Positions 50,822 to 59,921 are shown, counted from the first letter of the stretch. The stretch: 64,000 nt of DNA from BM714 sp964484935 (GCA_964484935.1 CAZAFW010000001.1:137360-201359); one strand, 5' to 3'. The notes: generated by a model not told the origin, from the letters alone. Program-made: numbers and translations.

Positions 50822-51316
50822 TCATTTAATTTTAAAATGTTTTTGCATAATTCCCGAATGGGCATGGCAAATTCCCACAGCCAAAGCGTCTGCAGCATCG
50901 TCAGGCCTTGGGATATCTTTCATATTAAGCAAAGTCTTGACCATTATCTGGACCTGCTTTTTGTCAGCTCTACCGTAGCCTACAACTCCCTGTTTTACCT
51001 GCAGCGGAGTATATTCGTAAATTTCAAGATTTGCTTTAGCCGCGGCTACAACGGCAGCACCCCTTGCATGTCCTACCATAAGAGCTGTCGTGACGTTCCT
51101 GCTGAAAAACAATTCTTCAATGGCCACGGCATCAGGCTTGTATTTTTCAAAAAGAACATGAAGGTCTTCATAAATTTTTTTAAGCCTGTCCGGCAACTCC
51201 ATATCCGGGCTTGTCTTTACTGTTCCATATTCAATTACATCAAACCTGTTTCCTTCGTACGAAATTACTCCGTATCCCAAAATCGCATATCCCGGATCAA
51301 TCCCTATAATCAGCAT
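50822..51316 (-). CDS. ruvC: Holliday junction resolvase RuvC
   Basis: 164 aa. RNase H-like resolvase: IIGIDPGYAILGYGVI with the first catalytic Asp, VAIEELFFSRN with Glu, and DDAADALAVGICHAH with the last Asp pair. The ATG at 51316 is the family start; codons above it in frame belong to a short basic stretch. ruvC leads ruvA and ruvB. Confidence 0.95.
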   Translation of the reverse strand: MLIIGIDPGYAILGYGVISYEGNRFDVIEYGTVKTSPDMELPDRLKKIYEDLHVLFEKYKPDAVAIEELFFSRNVTTALMVGHARGAAVVAAAKANLEIYEYTPLQVKQGVVGYGRADKKQVQIMVKTLLNMKDIPRPDDAADALAVGICHAHSGIMQKHFKIK

Positions 51317-51398
51317 GCCGTCTTTCACCTGCCTTCTTTTTCTTCTATAGTTTTCCAACATATTAAAAGGATACAGTCAATCGCCGTATCCCAAATAA

Positions 51399-51491
51399 TC
51401 ATCCAAAAAGTGATACCAGTCCACCGAAAGCCGATATAACCATTACTACAGCAATCGCAATTGCAATAATTTTAGCCGTTCCCCTGTTCAT
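51399..51491 (-). CDS. Predicted 30-aa membrane peptide upstream of ruvC
   Basis: Short frame MNRGTAKIIAIAIAVVMVIS then AFGGLVSLFG, one hydrophobic helix. An AAGGGGTGA site lies 5 bases before the ATG. No family recognised. It follows another small membrane protein and precedes ruvC. Confidence 0.55.
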   Translation of the reverse strand: MNRGTAKIIAIAIAVVMVISAFGGLVSLFG

Positions 51492-51507
51492 TTTTTCACC
51501 CCTTAAT

Positions 51508-51648
51508 TTATTCAAAATCATCATCAAATATTGTTGTGCTTTCGTCGTTTTCGGTCTCTTCCGGCTTTTTGCCTTCTCTGAACTTTCTGAAGTCCCAAAA
51601 AACCAAGAATATGCCTGCAGCAACTAAAAATGTCAAGACAGGATCCAT
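51508..51648 (-). CDS. Predicted small membrane protein with acidic tail
   Basis: 46 aa: MDPVLTFLVAAGIFLVFWDF anchors the protein and the tail KKPEETENDESTTIFDDDFE is acidic. The start may instead be the TTG at 51657, closer to AAAGGGGA. The following 30-aa frame begins 16 bases later. Unrecognised. Confidence 0.6.
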   Translation of the reverse strand: MDPVLTFLVAAGIFLVFWDFRKFREGKKPEETENDESTTIFDDDFE

Positions 51649-51707
51649 AAGCGTCAAGTGTCCCCTTTTTTTTTTAACATTATAACATAAATTTTTCAAA
51701 AAAACTA

Positions 51708-51736
51708 TTTACAAAGAACACACGTTCTATTATAAT
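51708..51736 (+). promoter_or_regulatory. Promoter of the yneA-like gene
   Basis: TTTACA (51708-51713), 17 bases, TATAAT (51731-51736). A LexA box lies within the spacer. Confidence 0.8.
51716..51727. promoter_or_regulatory. LexA (SOS) box 1
   Basis: GAACACACGTTC, an exact GAACNNNNGTTC Firmicutes SOS box, between -35 and -10. Confidence 0.85.
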
Positions 51737-51745
51737 GGATTTATA

Positions 51746-51757
51746 GAACACTTGTTC
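51746..51757. promoter_or_regulatory. LexA (SOS) box 2
   Basis: GAACACTTGTTC, a second exact box, 30 bases from the first (centre to centre), between the transcription start and the ribosome binding site. Confidence 0.85.
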
Positions 51758-51768
51758 GAGGTGATATT

Positions 51769-52074
51769 ATGAAAAAGCGCTACAAAATAGCAAATCGCAG
51801 AAAATTCATAACAAGCACAGCTCTTTTACTGTTCATTTCATTTTGCATCTTTTCAGTGCCTTTGAGGCTTGTTCAGGCAAATGGGATGCAGGAAAAACAG
51901 TACAGAGAAATCGTAGTCAAGCCGGGCGAGACAATATGGAAAATAGCCGAATCGCAAAATCAGGACCGAGACGTCAGGGAAACTGTCTTTGAAATATTTG
52001 AAACCAATCATTTGTCCAGCCACACAATAAGACCCGGACAAACGATACTGGTTCCTGTAAAACTTACCGAATAG
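51769..52074 (+). CDS. YneA-like LysM protein, probable SOS division inhibitor
   Basis: 101 aa. One membrane segment (about 14-31), then a LysM domain (YREIVVKPGETIWKIAESQ to HTIRPGQTILVPV). This is the layout of YneA, which halts division after DNA damage in Bacillus. Two LexA boxes in the promoter support the call strongly. Unlike Bacillus, lexA is not next to it; ruvCAB lies divergently. GAGGTGA precedes the ATG. Confidence 0.85.
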   Translation: MKKRYKIANRRKFITSTALLLFISFCIFSVPLRLVQANGMQEKQYREIVVKPGETIWKIAESQNQDRDVRETVFEIFETNHLSSHTIRPGQTILVPVKLTE

Positions 52075-52118
52075 AAAAACAGGCAAATTCAGTTTTTAGC
52101 GAATCTGCCTGTTTTTAT
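52075..52118. terminator. Bidirectional terminator after yneA-like gene
   Basis: AAAAACAGGCA (52075-52085) with TGCCTGTTTTT (52106-52116), plus an inner ATTC/GAAT pair. Confidence 0.8.
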
Positions 52119-52126
52119 TTGCATTC

Positions 52127-52465
52127 CTATGCTTCCAATTCATTTGCCTTTTCTTTAAGCTTGTCCTCTGCTCTATGATAATTTTCCTCGAACTCGAATC
52201 TTATTTTTTTTATTCTGTTTTCCTCGTTCCTGAAAATCATAACATTTCTGCCACGGACATTCTGCGTTTCCACAAATCTGTAGCGGTCATTGAGCAATTT
52301 GCATATTGTTTCGATGTTGTAGGATAGCTCCTTCTCCATCTCTTTCTTCTCGTGCAAATAGTTTTCCCTGGAACTTTCCCTCAGTGTTTTTGTTGAATCC
52401 TTGTCATGGGACCTGAGATAGCTCGTTGAAACTTTTTTTACTTTTGGCGAATACCTGACACTCAT
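52127..52465 (-). CDS. Unrecognised charged protein
   Basis: 112 aa, no membrane segment, very rich in Lys, Arg and Glu. It starts MSVRYSPKVKKVSTSYLRSH and ends with a likely helix (NYHRAEDKLKEKANELEA). A short strand-like stretch RYRFVETQNVRGRNVMIF lies in the middle. I recognise no family. AAGGAGG is well placed before the ATG at 52465. It follows yebC and ends at a terminator, so it is probably expressed with yebC. Confidence 0.75.
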   Translation of the reverse strand: MSVRYSPKVKKVSTSYLRSHDKDSTKTLRESSRENYLHEKKEMEKELSYNIETICKLLNDRYRFVETQNVRGRNVMIFRNEENRIKKIRFEFEENYHRAEDKLKEKANELEA

Positions 52466-52539
52466 AAGAATCCTCCTTCTTTTGAATGGCAACCGGTGTC
52501 TTATTCTTTATATACCAAAAGCATGGTGCTCTAAACCCG

Positions 52540-53280
52540 TCATTCGAAATTCGAATATTCATCCATTTCCCAATTATGATGCATATTCTGCACGTCGTCA
52601 TTATCCTCAAGCATATCTATCAACTTTTCCATTTTTTCTATGTCGCCGCTTTCTTCGAGTTTTGTCATTGTTTGGGGTATATATCCCAATTCTGCCTTGG
52701 CAAGCTTGTATCCGCCTTCCAGTAAAAAATCTCTTACCTCCGTAAAATCCTCCATGGATGTTATTATTTCGGCGAATCCGTCTTCAAACTGTATGTCTTC
52801 CGCTCCGGCTTCAAGTGCCTCCATCAAAAGAGTTTCCTCATCAAGCTCGTTGTCTTCCTCCGAAAGCAACAGTATTCCCTTCCTGTCAAACATGAATGAA
52901 ACACATCCGTTTGAACCGAGATTTCCTCCGTTTTTTGAAAAGATGTGCCTGACATCAGCCGCTGCGCGATTTTTGTTGTCGGTCAAGATTTCAACCATTA
53001 CCGCGACCCCGGAAGGTCCGTAGCCCTCATATATAAATTCCTCGAATTGCGCTCCATCTGTCTCTCCGGAACCTTTTTTTATTGCCCTGTCTATATTGTC
53101 GTTTGGCATATTGTCCGCTTTTGCCTTCTCCACTGCACTTTTAAGGGACATGTTGTATTCTATTTCAGGACCGCCTTCCCTTGTCGCCACCATTATGGCT
53201 CTTGCGTGCTTTGTGAAAATCTTGCCGCGTTTGGCATCCTGCTTACCCTTTCTGTTGATTATGTTTCCTATTCTTCCCAC
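52540..53280 (-). CDS. yebC: YebC/PmpR/TACO1 family protein
   Basis: 246 aa. Typical GRIGNIINRKGKQDAKRGKIFTK start, GGPEIEYNMSLKSAVEKAK and DNMPNDNIDRAIKKG. The start is GTG at 53280 behind GAGGTG. Families were annotated as transcription regulators, but several members relieve ribosome stalling at proline runs; which applies here is open. Confidence 0.95.
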   Translation of the reverse strand: MGRIGNIINRKGKQDAKRGKIFTKHARAIMVATREGGPEIEYNMSLKSAVEKAKADNMPNDNIDRAIKKGSGETDGAQFEEFIYEGYGPSGVAVMVEILTDNKNRAAADVRHIFSKNGGNLGSNGCVSFMFDRKGILLLSEEDNELDEETLLMEALEAGAEDIQFEDGFAEIITSMEDFTEVRDFLLEGGYKLAKAELGYIPQTMTKLEESGDIEKMEKLIDMLEDNDDVQNMHHNWEMDEYSNFE

Positions 53281-53365
53281 TATTGCACCTCTAATCCTTC
53301 TATCGGTCTTCATTTGACATATTGACCGATTTTAATTTATGGATCTTTCCGTCTTGCGCGAAAAT

Positions 53366-54118
53366 TTAAAATTCCGGCGCCTGAGGCGGCATTTCCCTCT
53401 TATGCTCCGTACGCTTATGCATTGTTTCGATTATTTTACGGTCTTTTTCCGGTATTGTTTTGCCTTCAAGATAATCGTCAATCATATCGTAGGTGGTGCC
53501 CATCTCGCCTTCGTCGGTCTGCCCTTCCCAAAGTCCAGCCGATGGAGCCCTTTTCAGAACGGATTCAGGAGCTCCTAAAACTTCTCCCCACTTATATACA
53601 TCCCTTTTGGGGAGTCTCGATATGGGCAGCAAGTCAACGCCTCCGTCACCGTATTTTGTGAAATATCCCGTGTGTGTTTCAGCGGCATTGTCAGTACCAA
53701 CAACCATGTAGCTCATCGCTCCCGCTATTGCATACAAAGTGCTCATTCTAAGCCTGGCTCTCAAATTTGCATCGGTGAGCCTGATGCGGTTTTCGTCAAA
53801 CGCTTTTACCCCTCTTAGCTTTTCCATGACATTCTTAAGTATAGTCTCATGGGCCTCGCTCAGCTCGACCTCTACGGTATCTATTCCGCAGGCCTCAGCG
53901 CACAAAATGGCATCTTCACGGTCCTTTCCGCTGCTTTTGCATGGAAGTATTACCCCAAGCGAATCATTGGGAAAAGCCCTCTTGATAAGTCCCGCCACCA
54001 CCGTTGAATCGATGCCTCCGGAAAGTCCTACCAAAAGCCCCTTTGCCCCGCTCGACTTTACCATTTCCCTCAACCAGTCAACTGTCAAATCAATCTTCTG
54101 TTCAATCGTCTTGTCCAT
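53366..54118 (-). CDS. nadE: Ammonia-dependent NAD+ synthetase
   Basis: 250 aa. Converts deamido-NAD to NAD+. The PP-loop is GLSGGIDSTVVAGL; VVGTDNAAETHTGYFTKYGDGGVDLLPI is the substrate block. There is no glutaminase domain, so ammonia is used directly. Works after NadD (6872-7531). Confidence 0.95.
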   Translation of the reverse strand: MDKTIEQKIDLTVDWLREMVKSSGAKGLLVGLSGGIDSTVVAGLIKRAFPNDSLGVILPCKSSGKDREDAILCAEACGIDTVEVELSEAHETILKNVMEKLRGVKAFDENRIRLTDANLRARLRMSTLYAIAGAMSYMVVGTDNAAETHTGYFTKYGDGGVDLLPISRLPKRDVYKWGEVLGAPESVLKRAPSAGLWEGQTDEGEMGTTYDMIDDYLEGKTIPEKDRKIIETMHKRTEHKREMPPQAPEF

Positions 54119-54173
54119 TTCTACCTCCGTGAATTAATTATGGAAAAATTATAACACAAATGGGCTTTACCAT

Positions 54174-54587
54174 CTATAGAATTTCTTTTGCCCTTCTGTT
54201 GAGTTCAGCCATTACGCAACCTTCCGTTACGGCATCAATCTCCAATTCTTCCGTTTTTTTTATTGCCGCCTCGTCCATGGTTCCAGGCTGAAACCAAACA
54301 TGTGAAACTCCGGCTTTTTTGATTGAATCAAGAAGTCTTGTCCCGATTTCGGGTTTGACCACCATATCGATGCATTCAGGCACGACGGGCAAGTCTCCTA
54401 TACTTGCATACACCTTGTCTCCGTCTATTGTTTCGCAACCCGGATTCACCGGGTATACCTCATATCCAAATCTCTTTAAAGTCTTGTATATCTTGTATCC
54501 GAAATTTTTCTTGTGGGGGCTTGCGCCAATTACGGCCCAAGTCTTCTTCCCCAGCATCATTTCTTTAAGTTCTTCTTGCGATTTCAT
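54174..54587 (-). CDS. CoA-binding domain protein (YccU-like)
   Basis: 137 aa Rossmann-type CoA-binding domain. WAVIGASPHKKNFGYKIYKTL near the start, VYPVNPGCETIDG in the middle, and VWFQPGTMDEAA near the end are typical. It binds CoA or a related nucleotide; role unknown. GAGGAGG precedes the ATG at 54587, which overlaps the end of yigZ. Confidence 0.88.
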   Translation of the reverse strand: MKSQEELKEMMLGKKTWAVIGASPHKKNFGYKIYKTLKRFGYEVYPVNPGCETIDGDKVYASIGDLPVVPECIDMVVKPEIGTRLLDSIKKAGVSHVWFQPGTMDEAAIKKTEELEIDAVTEGCVMAELNRRAKEIL

Positions 54588-54598
54588 TTTCTTCCTCC

Positions 54599-55246
54599 TC
54601 AATCAATGATTTTTCCATCTATTACTAAATGGAAGCCTGCGTCCGACCTTTCCATTTCAGCCTTTCCGTTTGTAATATTAATAATGTTCGTTTTGAATTC
54701 ATCGTCGTCTTCAGGACGTGAATATATGAACATGTGTACATTTTCGTCAAACTCGGTTTTTTCAAGGATGTATTTGCTGTCATAAAGGAAATTTTGAATT
54801 TTCCCGTGCATCGAATAATCGACATTGACTGCAAACAGGGAAAGCAAAGTCTTTCTAGCTATGCCTGCCTCTTCAAAGGCCTTTTTCGCGACATGTGTGT
54901 AAGCCCTCACGAGGCCTCCCGTTCCAAGCTTGATCCCTCCGAACCAACGCGTTACAACAACAACTAAATTGGTCAATTCCATGTTCTTTATCATTTCAAG
55001 AATAGGTACACCGGCGGTGCCGCTCGGCTCTCCATCATCGCTGCAACGCTGTATTTCTTGCCCTTCCCCCAATACGAAAACCGGAACATTATGTCTTGCA
55101 TCCTTATTTCTTTTTTTTATTGTCCCAATGAATTCATTCGCTTCTTCTTCCGTCTCAACCGGCTTTACATAAGCTATGAATCTTGATTTTTTGACTTCCT
55201 CTTCCCATGAAGCCTGTTTTAGCAATGTCTTGTATTCTTTTTTCAT
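54599..55246 (-). CDS. yigZ: YigZ/IMPACT family protein
   Basis: 215 aa. The signature is CSDDGEPSGTAGVPILEMI followed by VVVTRWFGGIKLGTGGLVRAY. Family members may act on ribosome or translation control; bacterial function is unclear. The ATG overlaps the hflX stop (ATGA). Confidence 0.92.
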   Translation of the reverse strand: MKKEYKTLLKQASWEEEVKKSRFIAYVKPVETEEEANEFIGTIKKRNKDARHNVPVFVLGEGQEIQRCSDDGEPSGTAGVPILEMIKNMELTNLVVVVTRWFGGIKLGTGGLVRAYTHVAKKAFEEAGIARKTLLSLFAVNVDYSMHGKIQNFLYDSKYILEKTEFDENVHMFIYSRPEDDDEFKTNIINITNGKAEMERSDAGFHLVIDGKIID

Positions 55247-56544
55247 TGCGCATCATCTTCCCCTGCGATAAATTTCCTGTATCTTCCCGCATCCTTTCGG
55301 CTCAGCTCAACAAAAGCCTTTATGCCGTTTTCTTCGTAAACGGTTTCAATTACATTGTGCCTTTCTTTTATTTCAGAATAGACTCCCCCATCCGAGTAGG
55401 GAATGAGAATCCATATCTTGACCATGCTTTTAAACAGTACGCCTTGAATCCTTTTTATCAGCTCGTCAATTCCGAAACCCGTTTTCGCCGAAACATCAAT
55501 GTCTGTTTTAGCATCGCCCAAAAGCAAAGTCCCTTCTTCCACAAGATCCATCTTGTTGTATACGACAATTTCAGGTATTTCCTCCGAAACTCCTATTTCC
55601 TTCAAAACCCTGTCTGTCGTATCCTTTTGCATGAGATAATCCGGGTTTGATGCGTCTACCACATTCACCAGCAAGTCCGCATCAAGAACTTCCTCGAGTG
55701 TCGACTTGAATGCCTCGACAAGCAAATGAGGAAGGTCACTCACAAACCCTACTGTATCGGTCAATACGAAAACCTTTCCTTTTTCCATCTCAATGCGCCT
55801 AGTCGATGTGTCAAGAGTGGCAAAGAGCATGTTTTCCTCGTATACCTTGGTTCCAAGGAGTTCTTCGTCCAAGCTTTTTTCAATGAAATGGTTCATAAGG
55901 GAAGACTTCCCCGCATTTGTGTAGCCTACAAGTGCAACCATGGGAATCTCTTTTTCCGTCCGCTTCTTTTTCTGCACCTGCCTGACTTGATCGATTTTCC
56001 TCAGTTGCCTCCTGATTTCAGCAATCCTGTTCATTATATGGCGGCGGTCGATTTCGAGCTTCTGCTCCCCCGGGCCCCTCGTTCCTATCCCTGCACCTGT
56101 TCTCGAAAGGGCATTGCCCATTCCTCTTAGCCTTGGCAAACGATATTTGAGCTGGGCAAGCTCCACTTGAAGCTTGGCTTGCCTTGTTGTCGCCCTCAAA
56201 GCAAAAATATCCAGTATCAGGATGGTCCTGTCTATTACCGTCTTGTCCGTCGCCTCCTCGAGGTTCCTTATTTGTGATCCGGTGAGTTCACTGTTAAAAA
56301 TAATTATGTCCACTTGCAGGCCTTCTGCAAAACTGCGGATTTCATCCACCTTTCCCTTGCCGATGAAAAAAGCCGGATCCGGCCTTTCTCTTTTCTGCCT
56401 TACTCTGTCTACAACTACCGCCCCGGCGGCTTCGCAAAGGCCCTGGAGTTCGTTCAAAGACTCTTCTATTGGCAATTCCGTAAAGCCCGGCCCTTCGACC
56501 CCTACTATCATTGCCTTTTGTTCTCTGTTTTCTTTATTATCCAT
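55243..56544 (-). CDS. hflX: Ribosome-rescue GTPase HflX
   Basis: 433 aa. N-terminal HflX domain (FIGKGKVDEIRSF, IIFNSELTGSQIRNLEE), helical linker with RAGIG-like SRTGAGIGTRGPGE, and the G domain ALVGYTNAGKSSLMNH, DTVGFVSDLPHLLVEAF, VVYNKMDLV. HflX splits stalled ribosomes under stress. The ATG at 56544 has GGGAG upstream; the alternative at 56562 has none. Confidence 0.95.
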   Translation of the reverse strand: MDNKENREQKAMIVGVEGPGFTELPIEESLNELQGLCEAAGAVVVDRVRQKRERPDPAFFIGKGKVDEIRSFAEGLQVDIIIFNSELTGSQIRNLEEATDKTVIDRTILILDIFALRATTRQAKLQVELAQLKYRLPRLRGMGNALSRTGAGIGTRGPGEQKLEIDRRHIMNRIAEIRRQLRKIDQVRQVQKKKRTEKEIPMVALVGYTNAGKSSLMNHFIEKSLDEELLGTKVYEENMLFATLDTSTRRIEMEKGKVFVLTDTVGFVSDLPHLLVEAFKSTLEEVLDADLLVNVVDASNPDYLMQKDTTDRVLKEIGVSEEIPEIVVYNKMDLVEEGTLLLGDAKTDIDVSAKTGFGIDELIKRIQGVLFKSMVKIWILIPYSDGGVYSEIKERHNVIETVYEENGIKAFVELSRKDAGRYRKFIAGEDDAQ

Positions 56545-56591
56545 TAGCTTTATCGCTCCCATATTCTATGTTTGTTACAATTCTTTCATTA

Positions 56592-56622
56592 TTGCCAAAC
56601 GCCTTTCTTCTTATGTTATAAT
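56592..56622 (+). promoter_or_regulatory. Promoter of the class A PBP gene
   Basis: TGTTATAAT (56614-56622) is an extended -10; the -35 candidate TTGCCA (56592-56597) lies 19 bases away. Confidence 0.6.
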
Positions 56623-56676
56623 ATTATAGCATTTGATTGCAATAATATTCACAGAAACAACCTTCGGAGGTATGAA

Positions 56677-59600
56677 ATGGACCATAAAAAACCAAAACCC
56701 AAAAGCAAGAAAAACAGATTCAAAAGCGCTCTCAAGATAATGCTTGTCGTGATACTTCTAGCAGGATTCGTAGCTGCAGGCATGACAGCCGGACTGGTGG
56801 CCGCAAGCCTTAAAAACATCAAGAAAGTAGATACTTCGCGGATAAACCAGATTCTTGACGAGAACTCTTTCATATTGGACCAGAACGGTCTAGTCATCGA
56901 GAAAATTCAAAGTGACGGACTGCGTACCATAGTCGACTACGAGGACATAGACGAGGACCTCAAAAACGCTTTCATAGCAACCGAGGACAGAACCTTCTTC
57001 GATCACCACGGATTCAACTACAAAAGACTGGTGGGCGCAGTGCTCCAGGGCATCTCAAAAGGAGGCCGCATAAGCGGCACAAGCACAATAACCCAGCAGC
57101 TGGCAAGAAACCTCTATCTGGAGGAGATAAAAAGCACACGCACCCTCTCCCGCAAGATAAAGGAAGCCTACTACGCAGTGCAGCTTGAAAAAGAACTGCG
57201 TAAAGAACAAATCTTCGAAGCCTATCTCAATACCATTTACTTGGGAAGCGGAGCATATGGCGTAAACGCGGCATCTCAAACCTATTTCAGCAAAAATGCC
57301 GACGACCTTACCATACCCGAAGCCGCGCTTATTGCCGGAATAACTCAGCACCCCGCAACTCATTCCCCAATAAAAGTCATCAAGAAATCCGATGTAGGCG
57401 AAGACGACTTCGTGATAGATTCAAACGATGAAATATACACAACTGTATTCAATGAAAGCAGCCTTGACAGATACAAGAGCGTACTAGGCTTCATGAAGCT
57501 TGAAGGATATATAACAGAAGAGGAATACCAGGACGGCATGACAATCGACTTGAAAACAATTCTGAACCCAAGCCAAAACAAAAATTCCGAAATTTCATCA
57601 TATTTTTCAGACCTTCTCAAGGAGGAAGTAATCGCGGCCCTTATGGAATCATTGAATACAACGAGAGAAAGGGCTCAAGAAATACTATACACACAGGGAC
57701 TCAAGATTTATTCCACGCTCGATATGGACATACAAAGGAATCTCGAGAGTGTATACTCTGATTCCGACAATTTTCCAAAACTTGTATACCCAAAAGACAG
57801 AAACGGAAATATTCTTGTCATAAGGAGAGATTCTAAAACAAACCAAGTAATCAGTAACAAGATTATTTTGTACAGTTACGACAACATAGTAGACAAAAGC
57901 GGCGATCTTTTAATTCCGAAAACCGATTACAGATATGACGAAAGCGGAAATCTTGTTCTGCTTAAGAACAAACGCCTCAATTTCATCTCTTTATATGAAG
58001 GCGGAAAAGTTGTCGGCATCCAGGTCGTGGTCAAGGACACATATAAAGCCGACACATCTAAAGAGCAATATCTCCCCCAATCGGATGAATACCTGATACC
58101 GGAGATAATGATATACAAAGGTCAAAAGGTTTCCATACCTCCTGAAAGCAAAACTTATGACGATTCCAAAAATCTGCTTGTGAGCAAGGATTTCCTTGAT
58201 TCAAACCCAACCTTTTTCAATATGGACGACTCTGAAAATTTAACAATAGACAAAGAGAATTTTTCAATCAGCTCCAAGGGTGTAGTTCAGCCCCAGTCCG
58301 CTTCTGTTGTCATAGACTATTCGACCGGATCGATAAAGGCCCTTATGGGCGGGCGGAACATAAGCGGACAGAAAATATTCAACAGGGCAATAAATCCAAG
58401 GCAGCCGGGTTCTTCAATTAAGCCTCTGGCCGTCTACACACCTGCGATAGACATGGGCATGACCCCCGCAACAGTCATAGACGATATACCCCACTACGGA
58501 GCGGACGGATCCCTCTGGCCCAAGAACTGGTACAAGGAGAAATACTGGGGCCTCTCGACTATCCGTGAAGCAATTGTCTGGTCTCAAAATGTAGTTGCGG
58601 TAAAAACCGAAGAGCAGGTGGGCCTTGCAAATTCGGTGGACTATCTTAAAAAAATGGGAATTACTACGGTAAGGGAATCCGGGGCCTACAATGATATCAA
58701 CCTGTCAGCCCTAGCCCTCGGCGGCATGACAGAAGGAATTTCGCCTCTCGAGATGGCTGCCGCATACGGATCGCTTGGAAACAGCGGAATATATGTAAAG
58801 CCCAGGACTTTCACAAAAATAACCGACAACAGCGGCAATATAATTTACGAAAATGATCCCTGGAAAGAATTTGTGGTGGATGAAAAGACCGCTTTCCTTA
58901 TGACCGACATGCTTCATGAAGCCGTGACGGCCGGTACGGGAGCAAGAGCGAAATTTGAATCCAGCAACTCCAAAATGCCTGTGGCAGGCAAAACCGGTAC
59001 AACTACTGACAATTACGACGCATGGTTTGTAGGATACACTCCTTATTACTCTGCGAGCGTATGGATAGGCAACGACCTTCAGGTAGAGCTTGACAGCGGA
59101 AGCCGCTCGAGCGCAATTTTATGGCAGTCGTTCATGAGCAAAATACATGAAGACTATCCTGACACCTCATTTGAAAAACCGCAAGGAATAGTAACTGTTG
59201 CAGTAGACACAAAGTCAGGCAAACTGCCCACCGAGCTTTCTTACATGGACACCAGAAATACTGTACGCAACGAATACTTCGCTGAAGGCACCGAACCTGT
59301 GGAATATGACGATGTTCATGTGCAAATGACCGTATGCGCCGACAGCGGTCTGATTCCAACCGGATATTGCCCCATAACCTCGCTCGAGAACAGAGTGTTC
59401 GTAAAAAGGGCTGTCCCCTATATCCCATCCGAGCATTTGGACAAAAACGAATATGCTCTTGTTCCAAGGGACTGGATCTATGAAATACCTCAAAAATACT
59501 GCAATGTCCACGGATACGGTTACCTTTACCAATACAACATGGACAACCTTCCCGATGAAGCCATACAGATGCCTGACGGCACAGTTCAACTGCCCGGGAA

Positions 59601-59868
59601 CGTATTGCTGATGCTTGACGGATCATTCATGCTTCCAAACGGTCAAATAATACCGCCTCAACCGAGTGTAAACGAATACATTGAAAGCAATCCCAATTTG
59701 ATAAATTCGCCGGACCCGACAACAGGGCAGCTCCTTCCTCCCCAAGGTTTCATGCCGCCGGAACCGCCGGTTGAAATTGTCCCTGTTGTAGAAGAAGATA
59801 CTTCCGTTGATGATGAAGACATTGGCGATAATGAAGAAACCGAAAGCGAAGAAACTGAAAGCGAATAA
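56677..59868 (+). CDS. Class A penicillin-binding protein (PBP1A-like)
   Basis: 1063 aa bifunctional peptidoglycan synthase. Cytoplasmic basic tail, one membrane helix (about 17-40), GT51 domain with ATEDRTFFDHHGFN and TSTITQQLARNLYLEE, then a transpeptidase domain with PGSSIKPL (SxxK), WSQN and KTGTT. The C-terminus is Pro-rich and then acidic (about 1025-1063). A long insertion separates the two catalytic domains. GGAGG precedes the ATG at 56677; the earlier in-frame ATG has no site. Confidence 0.95.
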   Translation: MDHKKPKPKSKKNRFKSALKIMLVVILLAGFVAAGMTAGLVAASLKNIKKVDTSRINQILDENSFILDQNGLVIEKIQSDGLRTIVDYEDIDEDLKNAFIATEDRTFFDHHGFNYKRLVGAVLQGISKGGRISGTSTITQQLARNLYLEEIKSTRTLSRKIKEAYYAVQLEKELRKEQIFEAYLNTIYLGSGAYGVNAASQTYFSKNADDLTIPEAALIAGITQHPATHSPIKVIKKSDVGEDDFVIDSNDEIYTTVFNESSLDRYKSVLGFMKLEGYITEEEYQDGMTIDLKTILNPSQNKNSEISSYFSDLLKEEVIAALMESLNTTRERAQEILYTQGLKIYSTLDMDIQRNLESVYSDSDNFPKLVYPKDRNGNILVIRRDSKTNQVISNKIILYSYDNIVDKSGDLLIPKTDYRYDESGNLVLLKNKRLNFISLYEGGKVVGIQVVVKDTYKADTSKEQYLPQSDEYLIPEIMIYKGQKVSIPPESKTYDDSKNLLVSKDFLDSNPTFFNMDDSENLTIDKENFSISSKGVVQPQSASVVIDYSTGSIKALMGGRNISGQKIFNRAINPRQPGSSIKPLAVYTPAIDMGMTPATVIDDIPHYGADGSLWPKNWYKEKYWGLSTIREAIVWSQNVVAVKTEEQVGLANSVDYLKKMGITTVRESGAYNDINLSALALGGMTEGISPLEMAAAYGSLGNSGIYVKPRTFTKITDNSGNIIYENDPWKEFVVDEKTAFLMTDMLHEAVTAGTGARAKFESSNSKMPVAGKTGTTTDNYDAWFVGYTPYYSASVWIGNDLQVELDSGSRSSAILWQSFMSKIHEDYPDTSFEKPQGIVTVAVDTKSGKLPTELSYMDTRNTVRNEYFAEGTEPVEYDDVHVQMTVCADSGLIPTGYCPITSLENRVFVKRAVPYIPSEHLDKNEYALVPRDWIYEIPQKYCNVHGYGYLYQYNMDNLPDEAIQMPDGTVQLPGNVLLMLDGSFMLPNGQIIPPQPSVNEYIESNPNLINSPDPTTGQLLPPQGFMPPEPPVEIVPVVEEDTSVDDEDIGDNEETESEETESE

Positions 59869-59870
59869 GC

Positions 59871-59921
59871 GAATATAAAAGAAAGATGCCGACAAATTGT
59901 CGGCATCTTTCTTTTATATTC
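59871..59921. terminator. Bidirectional terminator, 25-bp perfect inverted repeat
   Basis: Left arm 59871-59895 and right arm 59897-59921 are exact complements around a single A at 59896. The core GATGCCGACAA stem has A/T-rich flanks, giving T-tracts on both strands. Confidence 0.85.

Noticed and set aside
53302..53330. ATCGGTC/GACCGAT inverted repeat upstream of yebC
   Set aside because: Seven-bp arms with a 15-base spacer, no T-tract and no known operator; too weak to annotate.
59132..59626. 164-codon minus-strand frame inside the class A PBP gene
   Set aside because: Antisense shadow; Cys- and Arg-rich translation without family match, and no ribosome site.
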